Shown here piece after piece: positions 27,282-35,097 of a stretch of DNA of 38,948 nucleotides; the stretch's first letter is position 1; every line of letters starts with the position of its first letter. The notes beneath the pieces were generated by a model that saw only the letters and a program-made list of their open reading frames with translations, was not told the origin of the DNA and did no database searches. The DNA is from a bacterium (GTDB taxonomy: Bacteria; Planctomycetota; JADGBV01): contig JAHFOS010000020.1 in the NCBI GenBank assembly GCA_023261545.1, forward strand, positions 1-38,948, written 5' to 3'. The position numbers and the translations under genes were made by a program.

Positions 27282-27394
27282 CCTAAAAACGGCCGTTGAA
27301 AAGTATCCCCATGCAACGCAAGGGACAGTCCCCCCCTGCGGGAAGGGACAGTCCCTTGCTGCGCGGCCGTTTAGTTTTCAACTGCCGTTTTTAA
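27281..27394. mobile_element. MITE/REPIN-like element between feoA and feoB
   Basis: Outer inverted repeats TAAAAACGGCCGTTGAAAA (27284-27302) and TTTTCAACTGCCGTTTTTA (27375-27393) match at 18 of 19. The inside holds two copies of GGGACAGTCCC, itself near-palindromic, in a larger hairpin with GCAAGGGAC / GTCCCTTGC ends. GTTCA flanks it on both sides (27276-27280 and 27395-27399), compatible with a 5-bp target duplication. It has no coding capacity, so it would need a transposase in trans. Confidence 0.7.
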
Positions 27395-27396
27395 GT

Positions 27397-27651
27397 TCAC
27401 GCGACCCAGATCCACGCGGCCTCGCGCTTGCGCAAGGCCAGCAAGGCGCCGCGCAGGCGCACGATCAGGGGATCGCCGAAAGGCGCCGCCCGGGTGACGG
27501 AGATTTCTTCGCCGGGCGTGAAACCCAGGTCCAGCAGCCGGCCGCGATCCTGTTCCGGGCCGGCGATGCGCTCGATCCGAAAGCCGCGGTTAAAGACAAC
27601 GGCGGATAAGGGTTGCGGCGCGGGGTTATCCCTGACGGCGGGATCAGCCAT
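27397..27651 (-). CDS. feoA: Ferrous iron transport protein A
   Basis: 84 residues, a small SH3-like cytosolic protein. The FeoA pattern is visible: an N-terminal helix/strand with GFRIERIAG, then GRLLDLGFTPGEEISVTRAAPFGDPLIVRLRGALLALRKREA. FeoA is needed with FeoB for Fe2+ import, probably through its cytosolic domain. Its ATG overlaps the stop of the HMA-like gene by one base (TGATG), indicating coupled translation. The following feoB is separated by an inserted repeat element, although feoA-feoB junctions are usually tight. Confidence 0.92.
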   Translation of the reverse strand: MADPAVRDNPAPQPLSAVVFNRGFRIERIAGPEQDRGRLLDLGFTPGEEISVTRAAPFGDPLIVRLRGALLALRKREAAWIWVA

Positions 27652-28187
27652 CAGATGATCTCTTTGAGCTTCAGCGTCAAGGGCTGTCCGGTTTCGCGCC
27701 AGCCCTCCACGACCGCCACGATGCGCAGCGGCTTGTCCGGGGAAAGCTCGGGAAATTGCCGGAGATCAAAAGCGAGGGAGAAAGATTGATTCGTTTCCTT
27801 GACCACAAAAACTCCGCGGCCTTCGCCATCGGACTTCACCGATCCCGTCCCTTCGAAGAGCACGTCCACCAGCTCCAGGTTGTGCAGGCGGCTGCGCGCC
27901 AGGGTTTCGACCACTTTGTCCAGGGGGATCTCACAGGCGGCATCATAGCGCACCTCCACCTTTTCATCGTCCAGGAGCACCGTGCTTTTCGGGGCCTCGG
28001 CCTTCACGGTCTGGCGGATATTGGAGCGACAGGAGGAGCATGAGGTACAGCCGCGCAGGCTCAGGTACACCCGCGCGAAGGCCGGGGCTTGCGGCGGCAC
28101 CTCGGCCCGCACCGCGTCGGCGGCGAGGCCCAAGGCAACGAGAGAAATTACCAGGGAAAAACGCGGGAAGATAAATGCGGATTTCAT
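27651..28187 (-). CDS. Exported Cys-rich HMA-like protein (candidate iron/metal carrier)
   Basis: 178 residues with a signal peptide (likely cut after AVRA, residue 28). Residues 40-100 look like a heavy-metal-associated (HMA) fold: RVYLSLRGCTSCSSCRSNIRQ, then STVLLDDEKVEVRYDA. The metal loop has three cysteines (Cys47, Cys50, Cys53) rather than the CxxC of classical MerP/Atx1 proteins. The C-terminal ~70 residues form a beta-rich domain of unknown type. Located between a porin-like gene and feoA, and coupled to feoA by a one-base overlap, it is likely to bind or hand over a metal in the periplasm. Direct involvement in Fe2+ supply to FeoB is an inference. Confidence 0.75.
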   Translation of the reverse strand: MKSAFIFPRFSLVISLVALGLAADAVRAEVPPQAPAFARVYLSLRGCTSCSSCRSNIRQTVKAEAPKSTVLLDDEKVEVRYDAACEIPLDKVVETLARSRLHNLELVDVLFEGTGSVKSDGEGRGVFVVKETNQSFSLAFDLRQFPELSPDKPLRIVAVVEGWRETGQPLTLKLKEII

Positions 28188-28240
28188 AGGTCTCCTACGC
28201 TTGAATTTTTACGTTTTCTGGGTTTTTAAGAAGAATTTTC

Positions 28241-28298
28241 ACCACAGAGCCACAGAGAGTTTCCCTTGCGTTCTCCGTGACCTCTGTGCCTCTGTGGT
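28241..28298. repeat. CCACAGAG-type palindromic repeat (copy B)
   Basis: ACCACAGAGCCACAGAG and, inverted, ACCACAGAGGCACAGAG, with a 24-nt centre, in the 144-nt gap between the porin-like and HMA-like genes on the minus strand. It could fold in the mRNA between the two cistrons. Confidence 0.8.
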
Positions 28299-28331
28299 TG
28301 ATCTTGAGTGGTTCGCGTTTCATGCTGCCCC

Positions 28332-29525
28332 TCAGTACATGAAGGCCAGGCCCAGGTTGAACTGCTCGCGGTGATCGCCGCGGCCATCCTCCCAGAGTTC
28401 CACGTCCGTCTTGAAGGCCACCTTGGGAATCGGGTAATAAGCCAGGCCCACGGTCCAAACGGCCTGTTCGGCTCTGGGGTTCCTGGCGAAAGCGGCGGGT
28501 ACATCCTTGTTGGTGTCGAAGTCCTCGCGGCGCAGGAAGGCCACCACATCCCTGGCGTCGTCTTTCTCATGGTCCAAGAGATGCACGCCGGCCTCCAGCA
28601 GCCAGCCTTGCAGGGTCTCGCCGATAGTCTTGCCGGAAAGGGCGCTCAACTGGGCGGCGCTGGAAATGCTGACGTTCACGAATTCCCCCTTGAGATCGAG
28701 GCGCCGATTCTGGTAGCGCACGTCCGTCTCGAGGATCGTGACGTTCACGTCCCCGAGCGTGGCCTTGTCCTGGTCCGCCGCGCCGCGGTAGGCCGATCCG
28801 CCCAGGGTGAGATGCTGCAGCGCCCGCCATTCCAGGCGGCCCACCAGCGCAAGATCGTCGGCCTGGCTTTCCACACCACCCGAGCGACCCGCGCGCAGAC
28901 CCGAGGTGTCGCTGAAGCCGCGCCCTGGCGTTTTGCCGGCGGCGTCCAGGCCGCTCACCAGGTACAGCCGGTATCCCACCTGTCCCGCCGCCGCCTGGCC
29001 GGCGAGGCCGAGGCCGTTTTCCGTCCAGGAGGTGGGAATGATGTTCTTTTCGAGGTAAGGCCGTTCCACGCTGTAGAACAGCGGCGGCTCGTGGAATTCG
29101 TTCAAAGGTCCCACGGGCAGCAACAGTGCGCCGGCACGCAGGCTCAAGGCCGGGAGCATGTCGTACTCGACGTAGGCGTATTCCAGCTCCGGCTCGCTGA
29201 AATTGTGCTCCATGTCAATCTCGGCGTCCAGGCGCCAGCGGTCGTTCCATTCATGGCCCCAGCCCAGGACGAAGCGGTGGAAGTCCAATTGGGCGTCGCC
29301 CTCCAGGGGCTGATTGTAGTGCAGCTCGCCGTAACCGTGGAAGTGCATCGTTTTCGACCCATGCTCGGAACCTGCCTCCACCTTGCGCGCCAGATCGCGC
29401 ACCTCCTGGCGCAGGGAATCCAGCTCCGAGTCGCCGTGGCCGGCAAAGCCGGCGAGCAGGGCCAGCCCCAGCACGGCGCCCGAAGCGCGCAGGGATCCGG
29501 CCAGATTTTTCCGCGAGTTCCTCAT
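28332..29525 (-). CDS. Outer-membrane porin-like beta-barrel with N-terminal coiled coil
   Basis: 397 residues. A signal peptide (ASGAVLGLALLAGFAG) leads to a short periplasmic coiled coil (SELDSLRQEVRDLARKVEAG) and then a barrel of alternating strands (HFHGYGELHYNQPL, WRLDAEIDMEHNFSEPELEYAYVEY, FKTDVELWEDGR) ending in FNLGLAFMY, an aromatic-terminal strand. The combination of coil and barrel and the early HFHGYGELHYN motif is seen in porin-like proteins associated with metal uptake clusters. It is the first gene of the minus-strand iron set: porin, HMA-like, feoA, feoB. Whether it passes ferrous iron is inferred from context. Its ATG is preceded by a GGAGAGAAGGAG stretch. Confidence 0.8.
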   Translation of the reverse strand: MRNSRKNLAGSLRASGAVLGLALLAGFAGHGDSELDSLRQEVRDLARKVEAGSEHGSKTMHFHGYGELHYNQPLEGDAQLDFHRFVLGWGHEWNDRWRLDAEIDMEHNFSEPELEYAYVEYDMLPALSLRAGALLLPVGPLNEFHEPPLFYSVERPYLEKNIIPTSWTENGLGLAGQAAAGQVGYRLYLVSGLDAAGKTPGRGFSDTSGLRAGRSGGVESQADDLALVGRLEWRALQHLTLGGSAYRGAADQDKATLGDVNVTILETDVRYQNRRLDLKGEFVNVSISSAAQLSALSGKTIGETLQGWLLEAGVHLLDHEKDDARDVVAFLRREDFDTNKDVPAAFARNPRAEQAVWTVGLAYYPIPKVAFKTDVELWEDGRGDHREQFNLGLAFMY

Positions 29526-29598
29526 CTCCTTCTCTCCATGTTAAAAACGCAACCTGTCGTGCCAGCCTAGAGCGATAAAAGATTCTGCAATTACTTTT

Positions 29599-29613
29599 TG
29601 ATACATTGTCTCA
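29599..29613. promoter_or_regulatory. Symmetric operator-like dyad in the divergent iron-locus promoter region
   Basis: TGATACATTGTCTCA fits a perfect TGAnACAnTGTnTCA dyad in the 183-nt AT-rich gap between the porin-like gene (-) and the AlgE-like gene (+). Its place suits a regulator controlling one or both directions. It is not a recognisable Fur, DtxR or FNR consensus. Nothing else in this gap is clear to me. Confidence 0.35.
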
Positions 29614-29708
29614 TATTAGACCGCCAACGGCCCAGCCGTGGGAAAGCCTCCCGCACCAGCGTCCCGGGCCGCCTTTCCCAATTGCCTTGCACCGCAGAAT
29701 GGCCCAGC

Positions 29709-31052
29709 ATGAAAACGCGCTGGAGCCTTAGTTTGCCGTTGCTGGCGTTACTGGCGGCGGGTGCCCACGCGGAGGAAGCGCACCTCCCCGTGGACCTCAG
29801 CGGCGGATTGCGCTACCGCGCCACCTGGTTCAAGAATTTCGGTCTCTACGAGAAGACACGCGCGGGGCCGGACAGCTCCGACCTGCAGCACGATCTCCGG
29901 GCTGATCTCGCCATCGCGGCCAAACCGGCGCCAGGGACGGGCGTGCTCCTCGCCCCGCGCGCCGTTCATCGCTTTGGCGACAACGATCCAACGCGCAGCC
30001 GGCGCGCGAAATCCGAGTTTTTCCTGCACCAGGCCTACCTCGACCTCCTGGAACTCGGCAACTACCTGGGGGCCAGCCAGAGCCTGCGCATCGGCCGCCA
30101 GGAAATCGTCCATGGCCGCGAACTGCTCGTGGGGCGCAACGATTGGAGCATGGAGGGCCGCAGCTTCGACGCGCTGCGCTGGGCCGCGGAGGGTCCTGAC
30201 TGGGACGTGGACGCCTTCCATGCCGTCGTGCTGGACTCGGCGGGCGACCAGAAAGACGCGCGCTTTTCCGGCCTGCGCGCGCGCCACACCAGTCTGCAAC
30301 ACACCCTTGGCGATGTCTTCCTCTACCACTTAGAGGCGCCGGGCGGCCAGCCGCTCACCATTGCCGGCCAGAAGGTGGACCAGCGCTACTGGACTCTGGG
30401 CGGCAGCCTGGAGGGCAAGCTCGCGACGCGCTGGACGGGCTTCCTCATGCTCGCCACCCAGCGCGGCCGCCGCGTGGATCGTGGCGTTGCCGCGCCCCGC
30501 AAGCAGGATGTAGAGTCTTACGCTGGTCTCGCCAGCTTGGATTACTTCGCCGGGCGCCCTTGGCTGCGCAACGTCGGATTTGAAATCTCTCTCGCCACTG
30601 GGGATAAGCTCGCCAGCGGGGATAAATTCGAGACCTTCCAACCCCTCTTCCCCAGCGATCACACGCACGCCGGCATGATGGACTGGTGGGGGCTCATGAA
30701 CGCCGACGTTTATAGCGCCTACCTCGCCTTCGATTTGGCGGGCCGGGGCGAGGGCTGGTTCGAACTGCACCGCTTCCAGTTGCATTCCAACGGATCGGCC
30801 TGGTACCTGGGCAACATGGAGCCCGCCTGGTGGGGCGCTTCCCCGGTGGCGGGCTGGCCCTCTAACGGGGTGAGCTCCGAAGATGGCGGCCACGAAATTG
30901 ATCTGCGCGCCGATCTCCCAGCCGGCAAAGCGCGGCGCTTCGGCGCCGGTTATGCCTTGTATCTGCCCGGTGATCTGCTCCAGTCCGCCACGCTCTGGGG
31001 CAAGGACAACGCCGTACACTGGGCTTACGTTGAGACCGAGGTCCTTTTTTGA
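29709..31052 (+). CDS. Alginate-export-type outer-membrane beta-barrel protein
   Basis: About 447 residues starting at ATG 29709 with a signal peptide (SLPLLALLAAGAHA). The barrel strands and the loops KSEFFLHQAYLDLLELGN, SLRIGRQEIVHGRELLVGRNDW and GFEISLATGDKLASGDKFETFQPLFPSDH are characteristic of the alginate export (AlgE-like, PF13372) family, whose members are outer-membrane channels, often not alginate-specific. No alginate biosynthesis gene is present. It ends in a VETEVLF strand with terminal Phe. The FecR-haem gene begins 11 nt downstream, so they form a unit divergent from the Feo cluster. The true substrate is unknown. Confidence 0.82.
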   Translation: MKTRWSLSLPLLALLAAGAHAEEAHLPVDLSGGLRYRATWFKNFGLYEKTRAGPDSSDLQHDLRADLAIAAKPAPGTGVLLAPRAVHRFGDNDPTRSRRAKSEFFLHQAYLDLLELGNYLGASQSLRIGRQEIVHGRELLVGRNDWSMEGRSFDALRWAAEGPDWDVDAFHAVVLDSAGDQKDARFSGLRARHTSLQHTLGDVFLYHLEAPGGQPLTIAGQKVDQRYWTLGGSLEGKLATRWTGFLMLATQRGRRVDRGVAAPRKQDVESYAGLASLDYFAGRPWLRNVGFEISLATGDKLASGDKFETFQPLFPSDHTHAGMMDWWGLMNADVYSAYLAFDLAGRGEGWFELHRFQLHSNGSAWYLGNMEPAWWGASPVAGWPSNGVSSEDGGHEIDLRADLPAGKARRFGAGYALYLPGDLLQSATLWGKDNAVHWAYVETEVLF

Positions 31053-31063
31053 AAGAACGCGAC

Positions 31064-31726
31064 ATGCGTCTGACTATCTGGATTTCCCTTGTTGCCGCCG
31101 CGGCCCTGACCCTGGGCGCGGCCTTGAGCCCCGTCTTCGCCGCGGATCCCAACCCCGAGGCACCGCTCACGGCCCGGGTGCTCAAGGTCAAGGGCCGGAT
31201 GCTGGTGAAGGACGGCGAAAAAGACGTTGAATTGACCCAGGGCGCCACCGTGCGGGAAGGCCAGGAGGTTCAAGCCAGCGAAGGCGCTTCGGGGGTGCTG
31301 GAGCTCAGCGACGGCAGCCGCGTTATCGTCTTCCCCGCCACCCGCCTGCGCCTGGAGCGCCCCGCGAAAAAGACGGTGCGTTTGGATCAGAAGGAGGGTT
31401 TCACCTGGATCCGCGCCGCCAAGAAACAAGGCGATGAATCCTTCGAGGTGAAAACGCCCGTGGCCGTGGCCGGCGTGCGCGGCACGGCCTTCAGCGCCGA
31501 CGTGGACCCCGAGGGACACTCGGCCATCTGCGTCTGCGAAGGCAAGGTCGAAGTTGAATCTGGCGGCCAGAAGCAGATGATTCGCGCCGGCGAACTGGTC
31601 GCCGCGCGCCCCGACGCCATGGATAAGCCCTTCCACGACCGCTCGGTGCTCGAACGTCCCGAAGGCCGGCGCACCAGTTGCCTGGAATGCCACCAGGGCG
31701 GCTTCGCGCGCTACCGCGGTTATTGA
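31064..31726 (+). CDS. Exported FecR-domain protein with C-terminal CXXCH haem motif
   Basis: About 220 residues from the ATG at 31064; a TTG at 31049 would add five residues. Signal peptide: LVAAAALTLGAALSPVFAA. The FecR domain (about 35-175) shows VLELSDGSRVIVFPATRLRLE and the hallmark VAVAGVRGTAF, close in form to the FecR protein at 6898. Unusually, the last 15 residues hold SCLECHQGG (Cys206, Cys209, His210), a canonical covalent c-type haem site. The export signal makes haem attachment in the periplasm possible. The fusion of a FecR domain and a single haem motif is uncommon to my knowledge. Context (AlgE-like barrel before it, Feo cluster divergent, glutathione peroxidase after) suggests a role in envelope redox or iron sensing. 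This is inferred. Confidence 0.8.
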   Translation: MRLTIWISLVAAAALTLGAALSPVFAADPNPEAPLTARVLKVKGRMLVKDGEKDVELTQGATVREGQEVQASEGASGVLELSDGSRVIVFPATRLRLERPAKKTVRLDQKEGFTWIRAAKKQGDESFEVKTPVAVAGVRGTAFSADVDPEGHSAICVCEGKVEVESGGQKQMIRAGELVAARPDAMDKPFHDRSVLERPEGRRTSCLECHQGGFARYRGY

Positions 31727-31731
31727 GGAAC

Positions 31732-31765
31732 AAACCGTGCAAATCTTGTTTTCTTGCACAGGTTT
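31732..31765 (+). terminator. Hairpin after the FecR-haem gene
   Basis: AAACC-GTGCAA pairs with TTGCAC-A-GGTTT (one bulged A) around an 11-nt loop, 6 nt after the stop. No T-run follows, so it may act as a transcript end or a processing signal. Confidence 0.4.
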
Positions 31766-31792
31766 CAGGCGCACGAATAGGGCGAATGTTTT

Positions 31793-32047
31793 TGCTCATC
31801 TGGAGAATGTGTGCCACAGCAGGGCTCCTCTCCTGTTTGTTCTCGGCTCTCCACGTCCTCAACTTGGGAGCATCCACAGATTACACAGATTTGCACTGAT
31901 TAAAAAACACTGCCCTGATTGATTATTGTCTGTGTTAATCTGTGCAATCTGTGGAAAATCCCCCTGGCAACTCGATTTGGTTCCGAGATTGCTCAACCAA
32001 GCATTGGCGTGAAAATACTAAAAAGGCACGCATTTTTCGGATGAACC
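31793..32047. mobile_element. MITE-like element, copy 1 (~255 bp)
   Basis: Terminal inverted arms at 31794-31815 (GCTCATCTGGAGAATGTG...) and 32025-32046 (reverse complement GTTCATCCGAAAAATGCG...) agree at 17 of 22. The centre (31874-31954) is a palindrome of CCACAGATT arms. The element has the same length, order and internal sequence as the inverted copy at 35098-35353, but its flanks are only partly alike (ATGTTTTT / ATATTTTC), so it is the older copy. It fills most of the 349-nt gap between the FecR-haem gene and gpx; apart from the hairpin at 31732 I see no other feature there. Confidence 0.8.
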
Positions 32048-32075
32048 ATATTTTCCCACCACAAAGGACTCCGCC

Positions 32076-32651
32076 ATGATCCGCCGCATTTTCGGGACCC
32101 TCGTCATGAAGCTCCTTTCCCTATCGGTGTTCACCGCCGTCGCGGAGCAGCCCTCCAAGGCGGACCCGGCGGATGCGGCGACGCTCTACGACCTCAAGAC
32201 CCAAACCCTTGACGGCAAGCCGGCGGATCTCGGCGCGTACAAGGGCAAGGTCGTCCTGGTCGTGAACGTGGCGAGCCAATGCGGGCTCACTCCGCAGTAC
32301 ACCGGCCTCCAAAAGCTGCACGATGCGCTCAAGGACCGCGGCTTCGCCGTGCTGGGCTTTCCCAGCAACGATTTCGGCGCCCAGGAGCCGGGTACCCCTG
32401 AGGAAATCGCAGCCTTCTGCAAGAAGAACTACGGCGTCACCTTCCCCATGTTCGCCAAGCTGGTCACCAAGGCCAATCCCGATCAGTCGCCCATCTACGC
32501 CTTCCTGGGGAAGAGCGGCAGCCTGCCGGGCTGGAACTTCGCCAAGTACCTCGTGGGCAAGGACGGCAAGGTGATTTCTTTTTTTCCGAGCAAGGTCCTC
32601 CCCGAGGCCAAGGAGCTGCGCACTGCCATCGAGGCGGCGATCGCGCACTGA
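32076..32651 (+). CDS. Exported glutathione peroxidase (thiol peroxidase of the Gpx family)
   Basis: 191 residues. It reduces hydroperoxides, probably with thioredoxin as donor. The catalytic tetrad can be read: peroxidatic Cys69 in NVASQCGLTPQY (Cys instead of selenocysteine), Gln103 in FGAQEPG, and Trp153-Asn154 in GWNFAKYLV. A second Cys115 in AAFCKKNYG is the usual resolving cysteine of non-selenium forms. The common FPCNQFG reads FPSNDFG here. A signal peptide-like start (LVMKLLSLSVFTAVAEQ) suggests a periplasmic location. AAAGGA stands 8 nt before the ATG. The MITE-like element ends 28 nt upstream and could influence its promoter. Confidence 0.92.
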   Translation: MIRRIFGTLVMKLLSLSVFTAVAEQPSKADPADAATLYDLKTQTLDGKPADLGAYKGKVVLVVNVASQCGLTPQYTGLQKLHDALKDRGFAVLGFPSNDFGAQEPGTPEEIAAFCKKNYGVTFPMFAKLVTKANPDQSPIYAFLGKSGSLPGWNFAKYLVGKDGKVISFFPSKVLPEAKELRTAIEAAIAH

Positions 32652-32743
32652 GGTATTGAAGCGCCATCCGGGCGGGCTGGTTTCTCTAAAAAAATCCGAA
32701 GATTGACGTAGATGCCTTTTTTCACTTGTGATTTTAACGCGAT

Positions 32744-34081
32744 CTAATGGCTCGCCGGGGTCGCCCCGGGCTGGAAACCGAGCAGCCACTTCCAGGCGGG
32801 GACGATGTGGACGGTGAGGCCCTCGCGCTCGATGCGCTTTTCCTCGTCCCAGGTGACAATAAAAACCTCGTCGGCTTTGAGTAGGCGCGCGGCGGCCGGC
32901 AAGGCGCGCAGTTCGCGTTCGCGCACCTCGTCCGAGGCCAGGGAGTAGCAGACCTGGATCAGGGCCGGGCCCCGTCCTTTTGCGCTCGGCGCCCTGGCCA
33001 CGAAATCAATTTCATGGCCCTGGCGCGTGCGGAAATAGGCAACTTCGCAGCCGCGCCGGCGCAACTCCAGGTACACCAGGTTCTCCAATTTTCGCCCGGC
33101 ATCCGGCGGCGGTCCCGGTGACACGGCCTCGGCCAGCGCCCAATCAATGAGGTACACCTTCTGGGGATTGCGGTGGCGGACGGCGCTGGAAGGGCTGTAG
33201 ATGGGCACCGCGAAGGCGATGTAGGCTTCCTCCAGGTGTCGCAGATAGCGATACAGGGCCTCGGGCGTGAAACTCAACCCCGCCGTGCTCATCTCTTTCA
33301 TGATGCCGCGCACCGTCATGGGACAGGCATTCCGCGCAACCAGGGCCTGGGCGAAGAAGGTTAGCGCGCCCAGGTTTGGGGAGTCCTCGGGATGCGCTTC
33401 AAGGACATCGCGGAGCATCATGGCATCCCAGTAGTTTTGCAGCAGCTCCAGGTGAAGGTGGGCGTCGGCTTCCAGCAGGCCAGGAAAGCCGCCCTGTTCC
33501 AGGTAGCGCATCAGCATGTGCCGCAAATGGGCTTGCCCGGCGCTGGAAACCGTGTCCTCCGGCACGCCGTGGTGGCGCAGGAATTCCGCGAAAGAAAAGG
33601 GGTAGAGCTCGACCGTAAGGTTCTTGCCCCGGAGTCCGGAAGCGATATTGCCGCGCTTGAGCCTGGAGGTGGAGCCGGTGACCAGGACGCGGTGGCGGGG
33701 ATCGTCCAGGAGGTGCAGCAGATAGTCCTCCCAGCCCTCGATGCGGTGGATCTCGTCGAAAATGAAGAGGGTTTCCCGGCCGCGTTTTTCCGGATAAAGC
33801 GCGTCGTAGGCGCGGTGGATGAGGTCCAGGCCTTCGCGGCCCAAGCGACTCAGGCGGTGATCGTTAAATTGCAAGCGGCAGATGCTTTCCATCGGCGTTC
33901 CGGCCGCTGTCAGCTCTCTGATGAGCTGATAGGTGCGGTAGGTTTTGCCAGACCGGCGGCATCCCGTGACGGACAGGGACATATTCTTGACGAAGCTCAG
34001 CCGCAGATCGCGGGGCGTGAAATTCGGGAGTGGACGGCGCTGAAAATCTACGATGAGGGACTGGATGGCGTTCAATTCCAT
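32744..34081 (-). CDS. AAA ATPase with DUF4143 C-terminal domain
   Basis: 445 residues. The AAA_14 domain at the N-terminus has a Walker A (TGCRRSGKTYRTYQLI), a Walker B (LFIFDEIHRIEGWEDYLLHL) and a sensor strand VLVTGSTSRLKRG. DUF4143 follows from about residue 200 (LEQGGFPGLLEAD...LAEAVSPG) and ends in a nuclease-like strand (YFRTRQGHEIDFVARAP) reminiscent of the restriction-endonuclease fold. Such proteins are common as singletons with unknown role, often as mobile accessory genes. The ATG at 34081 is preceded by a markedly AT-rich 207-nt gap (34082-34288) in which I see no clear promoter or gene. It converges with gpx across 92 nt. Confidence 0.88.
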   Translation of the reverse strand: MELNAIQSLIVDFQRRPLPNFTPRDLRLSFVKNMSLSVTGCRRSGKTYRTYQLIRELTAAGTPMESICRLQFNDHRLSRLGREGLDLIHRAYDALYPEKRGRETLFIFDEIHRIEGWEDYLLHLLDDPRHRVLVTGSTSRLKRGNIASGLRGKNLTVELYPFSFAEFLRHHGVPEDTVSSAGQAHLRHMLMRYLEQGGFPGLLEADAHLHLELLQNYWDAMMLRDVLEAHPEDSPNLGALTFFAQALVARNACPMTVRGIMKEMSTAGLSFTPEALYRYLRHLEEAYIAFAVPIYSPSSAVRHRNPQKVYLIDWALAEAVSPGPPPDAGRKLENLVYLELRRRGCEVAYFRTRQGHEIDFVARAPSAKGRGPALIQVCYSLASDEVRERELRALPAAARLLKADEVFIVTWDEEKRIEREGLTVHIVPAWKWLLGFQPGATPASH

Positions 34082-34288
34082 AATTGTTCTTTAATTAATA
34101 ACTAATAATAGCGTAATTGATATTTTTTAAAGTACAGATATATTTCAGGGCCACGATATCCAGGATCGGTGCATATTCACTTTTTTCGCCCCGGTGGCGA
34201 TGATCGCGCGCAACTGACCAGACTCTACATGTTGATAATAAAAATTATCTATAATTACGAGAATTTAAATCCCTAAAATATAGATGAA

Positions 34289-35077
34289 TTACCTGCCTTC
34301 GTCCTTCCGCTCGAACCAGATTCCCTTTCCGCTCCACGACTGTTCCAGCTCTCCGCGCTTCATACGCCGGATTTCCCCATCCAGCGGGTCTCCGATCTTG
34401 GCAAAGTTGCCCTCGAAACCCAGGAAGGCGACGGCGTGGGGGATGTGGTTGAAGGAAAGTACATCCAGGATCGCAGGAACGCCGTCCCCTGGAAGCGCCT
34501 CCCAGGTCCGAGTCCCATAGCGCGCCTTCCAAGGAGAATTTCCGAGACGTCCGTCGAGGACGCGCGCCATCCTCCACATCGAGGTGCCGTTGAGCGTGGT
34601 TCCCGAGGCTTCAGCCAGCGCGGCTTCCCTTGCGGGGCGTCCCATTTTCCAGAGGCAGGTCGCCGCCGCCGCCGGGAGGCAGGAGAACGGCGTCGTCTGC
34701 ATCGCCATAGCGCGCGGGCCGGGGCGCTCTCCCTGGCGGATCATCCAGACAACGGCGACCGCTCCGAGCGAATGGAGCAGCAGGTAGAACCCCGTGATGG
34801 TGCAGAGGACGAGGAAAAGGATGCGCCGCCGGCCGGACTTGCAGCACGCCCCACAGAGCGCGACGAAACAGAAGGCCGAGCAGAAGACCGCCCATGAGAG
34901 GGACGGCCCGAGACCCCAGAGCAGCCACAGGATAGCGAGGAGTCCGGAAATCGTGAACATCGCGCCGGTGAGGAGCAGCAGGCGATCCCCGCTGGCACGG
35001 GCCATCCGCATTCCGCTCCATGCTCCGAACCCTGCTCCGGTAAGATTGAGCGCCGCGTTCGCGAGGGCTGTCGTCAC
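34289..35077 (-). CDS. Membrane-anchored C39-like cysteine peptidase
   Basis: 262 residues starting with GTG at 35077. The N-terminal half has four hydrophobic segments (about residues 30-125). The C-terminal half carries a C39-type papain fold: QTTPFSCLPAAAATCLWK (Gln oxyanion and nucleophile Cys), NHIPHAVAFLGFEGN (His) and KIGDPLDGEIRR (Asp of the DP.xG motif). Unlike bacteriocin-transport C39 proteins, it has no ABC ATPase domain, so it may process other peptides at the membrane. No leader peptide gene is recognisable nearby. A MITE-like insertion with an 8-bp target duplication begins 13 nt upstream of the start, separating this gene from the unknown gene at 35365. Confidence 0.7.
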   Translation of the reverse strand: MTTALANAALNLTGAGFGAWSGMRMARASGDRLLLLTGAMFTISGLLAILWLLWGLGPSLSWAVFCSAFCFVALCGACCKSGRRRILFLVLCTITGFYLLLHSLGAVAVVWMIRQGERPGPRAMAMQTTPFSCLPAAAATCLWKMGRPAREAALAEASGTTLNGTSMWRMARVLDGRLGNSPWKARYGTRTWEALPGDGVPAILDVLSFNHIPHAVAFLGFEGNFAKIGDPLDGEIRRMKRGELEQSWSGKGIWFERKDEGR

Positions 35078-35097
35078 CAGCGCTCTCTAAAAATTCA

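Noticed and set aside
31678-31922. Short frames within 31.7-31.9 kb, one with a hydrophobic stretch
   Set aside because: They run through the MITE-like element and its palindrome and lack ribosome sites or plausible protein character.
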